NCBI RefSeq assembly: GCF_002269505.1
Contig: NZ_NQKQ01000019.1
Location: 1 to 64,000, forward strand
DNA length: 64,000 nt
Direction: 5' to 3'
DNA from: Pseudomonas fragi
GTDB lineage: Bacteria; Pseudomonadota; Gammaproteobacteria; Pseudomonadales; Pseudomonadaceae
The position numbers were made by a program, and so were the translations under genes. This document shows, piece by piece, positions 17,067 to 26,406 of this stretch. Each line of letters begins with the position of its first letter. Position 1 is the first letter of the stretch. Below the pieces are notes generated by a model. That model was not told where the DNA came from. It saw only the letters and a list, made by a program, of their open reading frames with translations, and ran no database searches.

Positions 17067-18581
17067 ATGAGCGTTTCTAACACCCCGTATCAAAACGCCC
17101 GCTTATTGATTGATGGCGAATGGGTCGAGTCGCAGACCACCGAGTGGCACGACATCGTCAACCCGGCCACTCAGCAAGTGCTGGCTAAAGTGCCATTTGC
17201 CACCGCCTCGGAAGTCGACGCCGCCATTGCCAGTGCCCAGCGCGCCTTCCAGACCTGGAAGCTGACGCCCATTGGCGCGCGCATGCGCATCATGCTCAAG
17301 CTGCAGGCGCTGATTCGTGAGCACTCCAAACGCATCGCCACCGTCCTCAGTGCTGAACAAGGCAAAACCATTGCCGACGCCGAGGGCGATATTTTCCGTG
17401 GCCTGGAAGTAGTCGAGCATGCGTGCTCTATCGGCACCTTGCAGATGGGCGAATTCGCAGAAAACGTAGCGGGTGGGGTGGATACCTACACCTTGCGCCA
17501 ACCAATCGGCGTTTGCGCCGGGATCACGCCGTTCAACTTCCCGGCCATGATTCCGCTATGGATGTTCCCGATGGCGATTGCCTGCGGTAATACCTTCGTT
17601 CTGAAGCCATCCGAGCAAGACCCGCTGTCGACCTTGATGCTGGTCGAGCTGGCGCTGGAAGCCGGCGTACCGCCAGGCGTGCTCAACGTCGTACACGGCG
17701 GCAAGGATGTGGTCGATGCGCTGTGCACCCACACCGATATCAAGGCGGTTTCGTTTGTTGGCTCAACCGCCGTCGGTACCCATGTGTATGACCTGGCGGG
17801 CCGTCACGGCAAACGTGTGCAATCGATGATGGGCGCGAAAAACCACGCCGTGGTCCTGCCCGATGCCAACCGTCAGCAAACCCTCAACGCGCTGGTCGGT
17901 GCCGGCTTTGGTGCGGCCGGGCAACGCTGTATGGCTACCTCGGTGGTGGTACTGGTGGGGGCGGCGAAAAAATGGCTGCCGGATCTCAAGGCGCTGGCGC
18001 AAAACCTCAAGGTCAACGCCGGCAGCGAGGCGGGTACCGATGTAGGTCCGGTGATCTCCAAACGTGCGAAAGAGCGGGTGCTGGGGTTGATCGAAAGCGG
18101 CATCAAGGAAGGCGCAGTGCTTGAACTTGACGGCCGCAACATCAAAGTCCCGGGTTTCGAACAAGGCAACTTTATCGGTCCGACCCTGTTTTCAGGCGTG
18201 ACCACCGATATGCAAATCTACACCCAGGAAATTTTCGGTCCTGTGCTGGTGGTGATTGAGGTCGATACCCTCGACCAGGCCATTGCACTGGTCAACGCCA
18301 ACCCGTTTGGCAACGGTACCGGCCTGTTTACCCAAAGCGGCGCTGCAGCACGCAAGTTCCAGACTGAAATCGATGTGGGCCAGGTGGGTATCAATATTCC
18401 GATCCCGGTGCCTGTGCCGTTCTTCAGCTTTACCGGCTCCCGTGGCTCGAAACTCGGCGATCTTGGCCCGTACGGCAAGCAAGTGGTGCAGTTCTATACT
18501 CAAACCAAGACCGTCACCAGTCGCTGGTTCGACGATGACAGCGTGAACGATGGCGTCAACACAACCATCAATCTTCGTTGA
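17067..18581 (+). CDS. mmsA: CoA-acylating methylmalonate-semialdehyde dehydrogenase
   Basis: MmsA oxidises (methyl)malonate semialdehyde with NAD and CoA to propionyl- or acetyl-CoA in valine breakdown. The 504-residue protein is a typical aldehyde dehydrogenase. The substrate/NAD segment GITPFNFPAMIPLWMFPMAI is at about 152-171, and the catalytic cysteine is in GQRCMATS (Cys288). The usual aldehyde-dehydrogenase glutamate is replaced by Asn259 in GAKNHAVV, the hallmark of the CoA-dependent MmsA group. The ATG at 17067 follows GGAG at 17057-17060; the longer ORF from 16968 crosses the operator and is rejected. mmsB follows 10 bases later. Confidence 0.95.
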   Translation: MSVSNTPYQNARLLIDGEWVESQTTEWHDIVNPATQQVLAKVPFATASEVDAAIASAQRAFQTWKLTPIGARMRIMLKLQALIREHSKRIATVLSAEQGKTIADAEGDIFRGLEVVEHACSIGTLQMGEFAENVAGGVDTYTLRQPIGVCAGITPFNFPAMIPLWMFPMAIACGNTFVLKPSEQDPLSTLMLVELALEAGVPPGVLNVVHGGKDVVDALCTHTDIKAVSFVGSTAVGTHVYDLAGRHGKRVQSMMGAKNHAVVLPDANRQQTLNALVGAGFGAAGQRCMATSVVVLVGAAKKWLPDLKALAQNLKVNAGSEAGTDVGPVISKRAKERVLGLIESGIKEGAVLELDGRNIKVPGFEQGNFIGPTLFSGVTTDMQIYTQEIFGPVLVVIEVDTLDQAIALVNANPFGNGTGLFTQSGAAARKFQTEIDVGQVGINIPIPVPVPFFSFTGSRGSKLGDLGPYGKQVVQFYTQTKTVTSRWFDDDSVNDGVNTTINLR

Positions 18582-18591
18582 GGGCACCCGT

Positions 18592-19479
18592 ATGAATATC
18601 GCATTTATCGGCCTGGGCAATATGGGCGCACCGATGGCGCGCAATCTGCTCAAGGCCGGGCATTCGTTGAACCTGTTTGACCTGAACCAAAGCATCCTCG
18701 CTGAGCTGGCCGCCTTGGGTGGCCATATCAGCACCTCACCTCGGGAGGCCGCCCAAGGCACTGAACTGGTGATCACCATGCTCCCGGCCGCTGCCCATGT
18801 GCGCAGCGTGTGGCTGGGTGAGGACGGCGTGCTGGCCGGCATCGGCGCCGGTGTACCCGCCGTGGATTGCAGCACCATCGACCCTCAGACCGCCCGCGAT
18901 GTCGCTGCTGCAGCCGCCAAACAGGGCGTGCAGATGGCCGATGCGCCGGTGTCCGGCGGTACCGGCGGCGCGCAGGCGGGCACCCTGACCTTTATGGTCG
19001 GCGCTTCCCAGGCGCTGTTCGACACCCTGCACCCTGTACTCGAACAAATGGGCCGCAACATCGTCCATTGCGGGGATGTGGGCACCGGCCAAGTGGCTAA
19101 AATCTGCAACAACCTGCTGCTTGGGATCTCCATGGTCGGCGTCAGCGAGGCCATGGCCCTGGGGGCTGCACTGGGTATCGACAGCGAAGTACTGGCCGGG
19201 GTGATCAACAGCTCCACCGGGCGCTGCTGGAGCTCGGAGGTGTACAACCCGTGGCCGGGCATCGTCGAGACGGCCCCTTCATCACGCGGCTATACCGGCG
19301 GGTTTGGTGCCGAGCTGATGCTCAAGGATCTGGGGCTGGCCACCGAGGCCGCACGTCAGGCCCACCAGCCTGTGGTGATGGGCGCCGTGGCGCAACAGCT
19401 GTATCAGGCCATGAGCCTGCGCGGCGAAGGCGGCAAGGACTTCTCGGCCATCATCAACAGCTATCGTAAACCTCAGTAA
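18592..19479 (+). CDS. mmsB: 3-hydroxyisobutyrate dehydrogenase
   Basis: MmsB oxidises 3-hydroxyisobutyrate to methylmalonate semialdehyde, the substrate of MmsA, so the two genes encode consecutive steps of valine catabolism. The 295-residue product has the N-terminal NAD motif GLGNMG (7-12), the substrate-binding APVSGGTGGAQAG segment (118-130), and the catalytic lysine in GTGQVAKICNN (Lys170), all standard for this family. It starts at the ATG at 18592, ten bases after mmsA. A strong terminator follows. Confidence 0.95.
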   Translation: MNIAFIGLGNMGAPMARNLLKAGHSLNLFDLNQSILAELAALGGHISTSPREAAQGTELVITMLPAAAHVRSVWLGEDGVLAGIGAGVPAVDCSTIDPQTARDVAAAAAKQGVQMADAPVSGGTGGAQAGTLTFMVGASQALFDTLHPVLEQMGRNIVHCGDVGTGQVAKICNNLLLGISMVGVSEAMALGAALGIDSEVLAGVINSSTGRCWSSEVYNPWPGIVETAPSSRGYTGGFGAELMLKDLGLATEAARQAHQPVVMGAVAQQLYQAMSLRGEGGKDFSAIINSYRKPQ

Positions 19480-19491
19480 CGGGTCGTTTTA

Positions 19492-19526
19492 CCGGGAGCC
19501 CGCGTCGGGCGGGCTCCCGGTTTTTT
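19492..19526 (+). terminator. Intrinsic terminator of mmsAB
   Basis: A 12-bp GC-rich stem (19492-19503 with 19509-19520) with a five-base loop is followed by six Ts. It lies 13 bases after the mmsB stop. Confidence 0.92.
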
Positions 19527-19538
19527 GCGTGATTTCAT

Positions 19539-19883
19539 TCAGGCAAAAACGAAATACTTGCGCACGGTTTCCACCACTTCCCATGTGCCTTTCATGCCCG
19601 GCTCTACCACAAAGATATCCCCGGCCCGCAGATGGATCGGTTCTTTGCCCTCTGGGGTGATGATGCAATAGCCTTCACGGAAATCGCAGTATTCCCACTT
19701 CACATACTCCACATACCACTTGCCGGGCGTGCAAATCCACGTGCCCATGATCTTGCTGCCGTCTTCGCTGGTGTAGGCGTTGAGGTTGACGGTATGGGGG
19801 TCGCCCTCGAGTTTTTCCCATTTGCAGGCATCGAGCACGGGCAGGGGATGGGTGTCGCGAAGCACGGTGATTGGCGCAGACAT
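19539..19883 (-). CDS. Small cupin-domain protein (DUF861 type)
   Basis: A 114-residue single-domain cupin. The pattern GTWICTPGKWYVEYVKWEYC, then the second half with GKEPIHLRAGDIFVVEPGMKG, matches the DUF861 / ethanolamine-utilisation-like cupin group. There is no signal peptide, so it is cytosolic. Function is not known; many such proteins are small-molecule enzymes or sensors. It begins MSAPITVLRDTHPLPVLD. It is transcribed toward the mmsAB terminator and is not obviously in an operon with the permease. Confidence 0.8.
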   Translation of the reverse strand: MSAPITVLRDTHPLPVLDACKWEKLEGDPHTVNLNAYTSEDGSKIMGTWICTPGKWYVEYVKWEYCDFREGYCIITPEGKEPIHLRAGDIFVVEPGMKGTWEVVETVRKYFVFA

Positions 19884-19966
19884 AAGACCTCCGGTGATGG
19901 GTTATCGAACCTCACCCTAACCGCAGCGTTACTCTGACAGATGCCTGGTTCCGACCCCCAGATGCG

Positions 19967-20005
19967 CAAAAGCCCCGGTACTGTTTTCAGTACCGGGGCT
20001 TTTTT
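19967..20005 (-). terminator. Terminator of the amino acid permease gene
   Basis: A 16-bp stem (AAAAGCCCCGGTACTG with its complement) around a TTTT loop lies 16 bases beyond the permease stop. It has T-runs on both sides, so it may work in both directions. On the minus strand it ends the permease message before the cupin gene. Confidence 0.85.
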
Positions 20006-20020
20006 GTAACAGCCAAATGC

Positions 20021-21424
20021 TTAGTGCGAGTTGGCCAGAGCCTTGCCAGTGCGCAGGCGCACCACATAGAAACCGTAGATGATCAGCAGCCACACCGGAA
20101 TCGCATACACCGACGCGCGAACGTCGGGGATCATCCAGATCACCGAAACGATCACCGCCATGAATACCAGACACAGGATATTGCTGAACGGGAACCAGAA
20201 TGCCTTGAACGAAGGCGTCACGCCCTGTACCGCCATCGCCTTGCGGAACTTGATATGAGTGAGGCTGATCAGCGCCCAGTTGATCATCAGCGAGGCAACC
20301 ACCAGCGCGAACAGCAGCTCCAGGGCCTTGTGCGGGGCCACATAGTTGACCACCACACACAGCAGCGTCACCAGTGCCGACACACCCAGTGCGCGCAACG
20401 GCACGCCGTTTTTGGTCAGTTTCATCAGCGCTTTGGGCGCATCACCCTGCTCGGCCAGGCCGAACAGCATGCGGCTGTTGCAATATACGCCGCTGTTGTA
20501 CACCGACAGCGCGGCGGTCAGCACCACAAAGTTGAGGATTTGCGCGGCGGTATCACTGCCGATCAGGGCAAAGATCTGCACAAACGGGCTGCTGCCGTAG
20601 GCATCGCCGCCGGCGCCCAGGGTCACCAGCAACTGGTCCCACGGGTACAGGGCCAACAGCACCGTCAGTGCGCCCACATAGAAAATCAGAATCCGGTACA
20701 CCACCTGGTTGATGGCCTTGGGAATGACCTTTTTCGGCTCGCTGGCTTCAGCGGCGGTGATACCCACCAGCTCCAGGCCACCGAAGGAAAACATGATAAA
20801 GGCCATGGCCATCAGCAAGCCCATGCCACCATTGGGGAAGAACCCGCCATGGCTCCACAGGTTGCTGATCGACGCCTGCGGGCCGCCGGTGCCGCTAAAC
20901 AGCAGGTAGCAACCCAGTACGATCATGCCGACAATCGCCACCACCTTGATAATGGCAAACCAGAACTCCATTTCGCCGAACACTTTGACGTTCAGGGTAT
21001 TGATCAAGTTGACCAGTACAAAGAACACCACGGCGCTGACCCAGGTTGGCACCTCGGGCCACCAGAACTGGATGTACTTGCCCACGGCCGTCAGTTCGGC
21101 CATGCCCACCAGCACATACAGCACCCAATAGTTCCAGCCCGACAGAAACCCCGCATAGCCGCCCCAGTACTTGTGGGCAAAGTGGCTGAAGGAGCCGGCC
21201 ACCGGCTCTTCGACGATCATTTCACCGAGTTGGCGCATGATCAGGAATGCGATAAAGCCGGCGATCGCATAGCCAAGAATCATCGACGGCCCGGCCGACT
21301 TGAGCACACCCGCCGACCCCAGAAACAGGCCCGTACCGATAGCGCCGCCCAAGGCAATCAGCTGGATGTGGCGATTTTTCAAACCGCGTTTAAGTGTGAC
21401 CGGGGGGGAGTTAGCGTCAGCCAT
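20021..21424 (-). CDS. Amino acid permease, AAT family (AroP/ProY-like)
   Basis: An inner-membrane proton-coupled amino acid importer of the APC superfamily. The 467-residue protein has about 12 hydrophobic helices. It opens with LKRGLKNRHIQLIALGGAIG then TGLFLGSAG, the conserved first helix of the AAT family, and later shows FSFGGLELVGITAAEASEP, another family signature. Substrate cannot be fixed from the sequence: aromatic amino acids (AroP) or proline/histidine (ProY) are the likely choices. A terminator follows at 19967-20005. No partner gene is evident. Confidence 0.88.
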   Translation of the reverse strand: MADANSPPVTLKRGLKNRHIQLIALGGAIGTGLFLGSAGVLKSAGPSMILGYAIAGFIAFLIMRQLGEMIVEEPVAGSFSHFAHKYWGGYAGFLSGWNYWVLYVLVGMAELTAVGKYIQFWWPEVPTWVSAVVFFVLVNLINTLNVKVFGEMEFWFAIIKVVAIVGMIVLGCYLLFSGTGGPQASISNLWSHGGFFPNGGMGLLMAMAFIMFSFGGLELVGITAAEASEPKKVIPKAINQVVYRILIFYVGALTVLLALYPWDQLLVTLGAGGDAYGSSPFVQIFALIGSDTAAQILNFVVLTAALSVYNSGVYCNSRMLFGLAEQGDAPKALMKLTKNGVPLRALGVSALVTLLCVVVNYVAPHKALELLFALVVASLMINWALISLTHIKFRKAMAVQGVTPSFKAFWFPFSNILCLVFMAVIVSVIWMIPDVRASVYAIPVWLLIIYGFYVVRLRTGKALANSH

Positions 21425-21561
21425 CGGGTGCCCTGTGAGTTGTTATTCTCAAAACTGGATAAAAATACCCGCGGCCAAAGGTGCCCCGGGTTTCGCAAGC
21501 CCCGGATCTTACTCTTGGTAAAAACTAAGGCATACAGGCTGATAGCAAACGGCGACTATTC

Positions 21562-22443
21562 TTACAAGCTTAACGCTTCCAGCAATGCCACTGCATAGGC
21601 TGGCAATTGCGCAAACGAGCGGGCACACAACAGCAATTTGCGGTCAGCCCAGGGCTCGCTCAAGTTCATCACTTTAAACGTGCGCGGCGCCTGCCAGCGT
21701 TCGATAGTGGCCCTGGGCACAATCCCCAGCCCGGCGCCCCGGGCGACCATGCGCAGCACTGCGTCAAAACCTTCGGCGCGAATCCGCACCTGCATGCGTA
21801 CACCCACATGCAACGCCTGCTCTTCCAGATACACCGCCAACGCGCTGTTGGCCGATAACCCGACGTAGTCATGGCTCAGGGTGTCGCTGAACGAGAGCTG
21901 CGGCGAGTGAGCCAGCGGGTGGTCGAGGGGCATGACCAGCACCAGTGGGTCATCGCGAAACGGCCGGGTTTGCAAGTCACGGGTGTCGACCGCGCTGGAG
22001 ATCACGCCGATATCGGCTGCATCCAGGCGCAACGCGTGGGTAATGCGCAGGCTGGTGAGTTCTTGTTGATCGACGCTGATAGTGGGGTGCTGGCGCACAA
22101 AGTCGGCGAGCAACTCGGGCAGGTATTCGGTGAGGGCAGCGGTGTTGCACATCAGGCGCACACGGCCTTTGAAGCCTTGGGCGTACTCGCTGAGGTCGTG
22201 ATTCATGCGCTCGACCTGCTGCAAGAGCAGCCGCGCGTGCTGTGCCAGCGCTTGCCCGGCAGGGGTAGGGCTGATGCCACGGCGCGTACGCTGCAAAAAA
22301 GCCACGCCCAGCGATGCCTCCATCGCCCTGATCCGCGCACTGGCAGCAGGCAGCGACAAATGGCTGAGGCTGGCGCCGGCAGTGATATTGCCTGCCTGCA
22401 GCACATTCAAATACAGACGCAGGTCAACCAGATCGAAGTGCAT
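21562..22443 (-). CDS. LysR-family transcriptional regulator
   Basis: A 293-residue LysR regulator beginning MHFDLVDLRLYLNVLQAGNI, with the N-terminal helix-turn-helix (ASLSHLSLPAASARIRAMEA) and a substrate-binding domain after residue 90. It is divergent from the TauE/SafE exporter gene at 22651, with a REP pair between them. It probably regulates that exporter, as divergent LysR genes usually control their neighbour. The effector is unknown. Confidence 0.87.
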   Translation of the reverse strand: MHFDLVDLRLYLNVLQAGNITAGASLSHLSLPAASARIRAMEASLGVAFLQRTRRGISPTPAGQALAQHARLLLQQVERMNHDLSEYAQGFKGRVRLMCNTAALTEYLPELLADFVRQHPTISVDQQELTSLRITHALRLDAADIGVISSAVDTRDLQTRPFRDDPLVLVMPLDHPLAHSPQLSFSDTLSHDYVGLSANSALAVYLEEQALHVGVRMQVRIRAEGFDAVLRMVARGAGLGIVPRATIERWQAPRTFKVMNLSEPWADRKLLLCARSFAQLPAYAVALLEALSL

Positions 22444-22473
22444 GAAAAGTCCTTACCCCTAGGGCGGGCGTGT

Positions 22474-22561
22474 TGTGGGAGCGGGCTTGCTCGCGATGGT
22501 ATCGCTGCGGTCATTCAGGTAGAACGAGTCGCCTGAATCGCGAGCAAGCCCGCTCCCACAA
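22474..22561. repeat. REP/BIME palindromic pair
   Basis: Two near-perfect inverted REP cores with a spacer of about 45 bases lie between the divergent lysR and TauE/SafE genes. The pair occupies most of the promoter gap, which is unusual for elements that normally lie between gene ends. Confidence 0.92.
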
Positions 22562-22650
22562 GGGGTTTGTGTCCAGACTATCGCTTGGCAAGAGGCTGGC
22601 TCTGTATATGGCGCATTTTCAGGCGCTGGCCCATGCCCCAGCATAGGCCC

Positions 22651-23415
22651 ATGAAAACACTTGTCGAGTTTTACCAACACCTGGGCTGGGCCTTGTCACT
22701 GCTGGTGATTATGACCTTTTTGCTGGCCGGTACGGTCAAGGGCGTCATTGGCCTTGGCCTGCCGACTGTCGCCATGGGTATGCTCGGGCTGGCTATTGCT
22801 CCGGCGCAGGCTGCGGCTCTGCTGATTATCCCGTCCATCGTGACCAACGCCTGGCAACTGGCCGCAGGCGGCCAGTTGCTGACGCTGGTCAAACGCCTGT
22901 GGCCCATGCAGTTGGGGATTTTTATCGGCACCGCGTTAGGCATGCTCTGGCTCAGTATCGACGGCGGTAGCTGGGTGGTACGAGCGCTGGGCGCGGCCCT
23001 GTTGCTTTATGCCCTCAGCGGGTTGTTCCTGCCCACCCTGCGCGTCGCCCCACAACGGGAACCCTGGCTGGGCCCGGTGTGCGGGCTGATCACCGGGGTC
23101 ATCACCTCGGCCACCGGGGTGTTTGTGATCCCTGCCGTGCCCTATCTGCAATCCCTGGGCCTGAGCAAAAACCAATTGGTGCAGGCCTTGGGTTTGTCCT
23201 TCAGCGTCTCCACATTAGCCCTGGCCGCGGGGCTGTACTGGCGCGGCAACCTGGCTGGTGCTGAGCTCAATGCCTCATTGCTGGCGCTATTGCCCGCCAT
23301 GCTCGGCATGTGGCTGGGGCAATGGTTGCGCCAGCGCATCAGCGCCTTGCTGTTTAAACGGGTGTTTTTTAGTGGCATGGCGCTGCTGGGTACTCACTTG
23401 CTAATCAACAATTGA
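22651..23415 (+). CDS. TauE/SafE-family membrane exporter
   Basis: A putative inner-membrane anion exporter of the TauE/SafE (DUF81) family, linked in other bacteria to sulfite, sulfonate or sulfoacetate export. The 254-residue protein has about eight hydrophobic helices. The family repeat appears as LAGTVKGVIGLGLPTVAMGM in the N half and GLITGVITSATGVFVIPAVP in the C half. The ATG at 22651 (MKTLVEFYQHLGWALS) is preferred; an in-frame ATG at 22633 is possible, and neither has a strong ribosome site. The substrate is unknown, and the divergent LysR gene is the likely regulator. Confidence 0.85.
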   Translation: MKTLVEFYQHLGWALSLLVIMTFLLAGTVKGVIGLGLPTVAMGMLGLAIAPAQAAALLIIPSIVTNAWQLAAGGQLLTLVKRLWPMQLGIFIGTALGMLWLSIDGGSWVVRALGAALLLYALSGLFLPTLRVAPQREPWLGPVCGLITGVITSATGVFVIPAVPYLQSLGLSKNQLVQALGLSFSVSTLALAAGLYWRGNLAGAELNASLLALLPAMLGMWLGQWLRQRISALLFKRVFFSGMALLGTHLLINN

Positions 23416-23558
23416 CAATAGATTCGTGCTTTAGCAGCAAAGGTGATTTGACCCATCACGGGTTTTTCTCATGGGAGGGCAACGATATTCTGCCGACATG
23501 TTTTTGAACCCCCCTGTCGCTCAACAGCGCTGAGGGTTTAACCCCCTGGAGGCTGATG

Positions 23559-24149
23559 ATGAAAAAAATACTCTTGCTTAACGGTGCGAAAAAATTCGCC
23601 CACTCCGATGGTCGCTACAACCTGACCATGCACGACACTGCGCTGGCGTTTTTTGATCGTCAGGGTTTTGAAGTCAAAGTGACCCATATCGACGAAGGCT
23701 ACGATATCGCCGAAGAGGTGGAAAAATTTCTCTGGGCTGACGTCATCATCTACCAAATGCCGGGCTGGTGGATGGGCGCGCCATGGATCGTTAAAAAGTA
23801 CATGGATGAAGTATTCACCGAGGGTCACGGCAAACTCTACGCCAGTGACGGCCGCACCCGTTCCGACGCTTCGCAGCGCTACGGCAGCGGCGGCCTGATT
23901 CAAGGCAAGCAGTACATGCTGTCGCTGACCTGGAACGCACCTCAGCAGGCGTTCGATGACCCGGCCGACTTCTTTGAAGGCAAGGGCGTGGACGCGGTGT
24001 ACTTCCCGTTCCATAAAGCGAATGAGTTTTTGGGCATGACCGGCCTGCCGACCTTTTTGTGTGTTGACGTGATGAAGCGTCCGCAGCCAGAGGTCGATGC
24101 CGCCCGTTACGAGCAGCATCTGGCAGAGGTGTTTGGCCTCAAGGCATAA
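23559..24149 (+). CDS. mdaB: NAD(P)H:quinone oxidoreductase, MdaB type
   Basis: A cytosolic flavodoxin-like quinone reductase that reduces quinones by two electrons and protects against oxidative and drug stress. The 196-residue product starts MKKILLLNGAKKFAHSDGRY, the MdaB signature. FMN/FAD-site residues follow in YQMPGWWMGAPWIVKKYMDE and YGSGGLIQGKQYMLSLTWNA. The start at 23559 is chosen over the adjacent ATG at 23556 because its spacing from GGAGG (23548-23552) is better. A LysR gene follows downstream behind a REP pair. Confidence 0.93.
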   Translation: MKKILLLNGAKKFAHSDGRYNLTMHDTALAFFDRQGFEVKVTHIDEGYDIAEEVEKFLWADVIIYQMPGWWMGAPWIVKKYMDEVFTEGHGKLYASDGRTRSDASQRYGSGGLIQGKQYMLSLTWNAPQQAFDDPADFFEGKGVDAVYFPFHKANEFLGMTGLPTFLCVDVMKRPQPEVDAARYEQHLAEVFGLKA

Positions 24150-24160
24150 GCGACGCCGGG

Positions 24161-24246
24161 GTGGGCGCGGGCTTGCTCGCGATGCAGGCAGCTCGGTTGT
24201 TATGACGAACCGCGGTGATACCATCGCGAGCAAGCCCGCTCCCACA
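24161..24246. repeat. REP/BIME palindromic pair
   Basis: Two inverted REP cores (the left one a GTGGGCGCGGGCTTGC variant) lie between mdaB and the next lysR gene. The right arm ends 19 bases before the lysR GTG start. Confidence 0.9.
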
Positions 24247-24265
24247 CGTAGATAAGGTCGACCGC

Positions 24266-25177
24266 GTGAAAGCCAGATCAGATGAGCTGCAAATCTTTGT
24301 TTCGGTGATCGAGTGCGGCTCGATTTCCGCTGCCGCCGAGCAGGCCGGGCAAACGCCGTCAGCCGTGAGCCGCACGCTTTCACGCCTGGAGGCCAAGCTC
24401 GAAACCACGCTGATCAACCGCACCACCCGGCGTATGGATCTGACCGAGGAAGGCAAGTTCTTCTTCGAACGGGCCAAGTTGATCCTTGAGCAGATGGACG
24501 AGCTGGAAGAGCGCCTGATCTCGCACCAGCGCACCCCCTCCGGGCGCTTGCGCATCAACGCCGCCGCGCCGTTTGTGCTGCATGCCATCGTGCCGTATAT
24601 CCCCGAGTTCCGCGCCCTTTACCCCGAGATTCAGCTGGAACTCAACAGCAACGATCTGATTATCGACCTGCTGGAACAAAGCACCGATATTGCCATTCGT
24701 ATCGGCACCCTGGCCGACTCCACCCTGCATGCCCGCTCCCTGGGGTGCAGCCCGCTGAATATCCTCGCCAGTCCGGACTACATCGCCGCCCACGGCATGC
24801 CCACAAATGTTGCAGATTTGGCCCACCACACTCTGATCGGTTTTACCCAGAACGATGGCCTCAACCAGTGGCCGCTGCGTTATGCTCAGGGTGACCGCTG
24901 GCCCATCCAGCCTGCCATCAGCGCCTCCAGCGGTGAAACTGTGCGCCATCTGGCGCTGCAAGGGCAGGGCATTGCTTGCCTGTCGCACTTCATGACCCAC
25001 GAAGATATCAGCACCGGGCGCCTGTGCGTGGTGCTGGGCGAGTTCAACAGCGGCTATCGCCAGCCGATCCATGCCGTGTATTACCGCAACTCGCAGCTGG
25101 CGCTGCGCATCCAGTGCTTTCTGGACTTTATCCAGGCCAAGCTGGCGGGATATGCGGGGCCTTGTTTCAGGGAGTAA
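24266..25177 (+). CDS. LysR-family transcriptional regulator
   Basis: A 303-residue LysR regulator of the group close to DsdC/YafC-like quinone-stress regulators. It starts at a GTG (24266) after TAAGG, giving MKARSDELQIFVSVIECGSI with the helix-turn-helix SAAAEQAGQTPSAVSRTLSR. The effector domain runs through LRINAAAPFVLHAIVPYIPE. Being downstream of mdaB and in the same direction, it may regulate mdaB or the following reductase gene; that is inference. No autoregulatory site was recognised because the REP pair fills the upstream gap. Confidence 0.88.
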   Translation: MKARSDELQIFVSVIECGSISAAAEQAGQTPSAVSRTLSRLEAKLETTLINRTTRRMDLTEEGKFFFERAKLILEQMDELEERLISHQRTPSGRLRINAAAPFVLHAIVPYIPEFRALYPEIQLELNSNDLIIDLLEQSTDIAIRIGTLADSTLHARSLGCSPLNILASPDYIAAHGMPTNVADLAHHTLIGFTQNDGLNQWPLRYAQGDRWPIQPAISASSGETVRHLALQGQGIACLSHFMTHEDISTGRLCVVLGEFNSGYRQPIHAVYYRNSQLALRIQCFLDFIQAKLAGYAGPCFRE

Positions 25178-25290
25178 TCCGAGGCTTATTCGTGATCTGC
25201 ACGCAAGATTGAATTGGCCTGCCACGGGTTTTTCCACGGCCATGACTCTTCGATACTGGCGCCATTACTTACTCATACGGGAGTCATGGC

Positions 25291-26184
25291 ATGAATGTTT
25301 TCGTAACCGGCGCAGCAGGTTTTATCGGTGGCTCGATTGCCACGGCACTGGTAAAGGCCGGTCATCAGGTCACCGGTCTGGTGCGTAGTACCGGGCAAGA
25401 ACAGCAGATGCTCGCCCTGGGCATTACCCCGGTCATTGGCACCCTGAATGACAGCGCCTTGCTTGCCGCTCAGGCGCGCCAGGCCGATGCTGTCATCAAT
25501 GCCGCCAGCAGCGACCACCGTGGTGGCGTCGAAGCCTTGCTCGATGCCCTGCGTGGCAGCGGCAAAGTGTTCTTGCACACCAGCGGTTCAAGCATTGTGG
25601 GCGATGCATCGGGCGGCAAGGCCAGCGACATCATTTATGATGAAGGCCAACTGCCTGAACCGACCGTGGACAAGGCCGCGCGGGTGGCCATCGACAACCT
25701 GATTCTCGCTGCGGCGCAGGATAACGTGCGCTCGGCGGTGATCTGCAACACCCTGATCTACGGTCACAGCCTGGGCGTCAACCGCGACAGCGTGCAGTTG
25801 CCGCGTCTGCTCAAACAAGCGCGTAAAAGCGGTGTGGTACGCCATGTAGGCACAGGCCAGAATATCTGGTCCAACGTGCATATCGAAGACGTGGTGGCGT
25901 TGTACCTGCTGGCACTTGCGAAAACCCCGGCGGGTACCTTCTATTTTGTTGAAAGCGGCGAAGCGGCCTTTGCCGACATGAGCAACGCCATTGCTCAAGC
26001 CCTGGACCTGGGGCAAGCCCACGACTGGCCATTGGCCGATGCCGAAGCCGAGTGGGGCTATGAAATGGCCAACTACGGTTTGGGTTCCAACAGCCGCGTG
26101 CGGGGCAAAAACGCCCGTGAACTGCTGGGCTGGGCACCCAAGCGCAACAGTGTGGTGCAGTGGATCAAGGATGAAATGTTGTAA
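25291..26184 (+). CDS. NAD(P)-dependent epimerase/dehydratase-family reductase
   Basis: A 297-residue extended short-chain dehydrogenase-like protein. The N-terminal nucleotide-binding motif is VTGAAGFIGGSIATALVKAG. The region after VINAASSDHRGGVEALLDAL and the HTSGSSIVGD segment correspond to the family active-site area. There is no YxxxK motif in the usual place, so it may be an atypical SDR, such as an NmrA-like or YwnB-like sensor/reductase. The substrate is unknown. The start follows GGAG at about 25279. The neighbouring LysR gene is the likely regulator. Confidence 0.82.
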   Translation: MNVFVTGAAGFIGGSIATALVKAGHQVTGLVRSTGQEQQMLALGITPVIGTLNDSALLAAQARQADAVINAASSDHRGGVEALLDALRGSGKVFLHTSGSSIVGDASGGKASDIIYDEGQLPEPTVDKAARVAIDNLILAAAQDNVRSAVICNTLIYGHSLGVNRDSVQLPRLLKQARKSGVVRHVGTGQNIWSNVHIEDVVALYLLALAKTPAGTFYFVESGEAAFADMSNAIAQALDLGQAHDWPLADAEAEWGYEMANYGLGSNSRVRGKNARELLGWAPKRNSVVQWIKDEML

Positions 26185-26240
26185 GGCCTCCTACTGCATT
26201 TATGTGCGGCGCCTACACATAAAGCACACGCCTGACCCCT

Positions 26241-26326
26241 GTGGGAGCGAGCTTGCTCGCGAAAGCATCACTGCCCTGGTACAGGTCGGTCGAGTTGCTT
26301 GCTTCGCCAGCAGGCTGGCTCCCACC
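26241..26326. repeat. REP/BIME palindromic pair
   Basis: Two inverted REP cores (left GTGGGAGCGAGCTTGCTCGC; right a degenerate CAGGCTGGCTCCCACC form) precede ggt. The right arm has drifted, so the pair may be old. Confidence 0.85.
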
Positions 26327-26406
26327 ATTTGCTTTTGTTGTTTGAAAATGTCGCCGAATTCAGACAAGGTTCGGCCACAGTTGATAACAATAAAAGGATG
26401 TATCGA

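Noticed and set aside
20024..21598. 524-codon plus-strand ORF opposite the amino acid permease
   Set aside because: Composition is His/Gln/Arg-rich, typical of the antisense of a GC-rich membrane protein gene; the permease on the minus strand has a clear family match.
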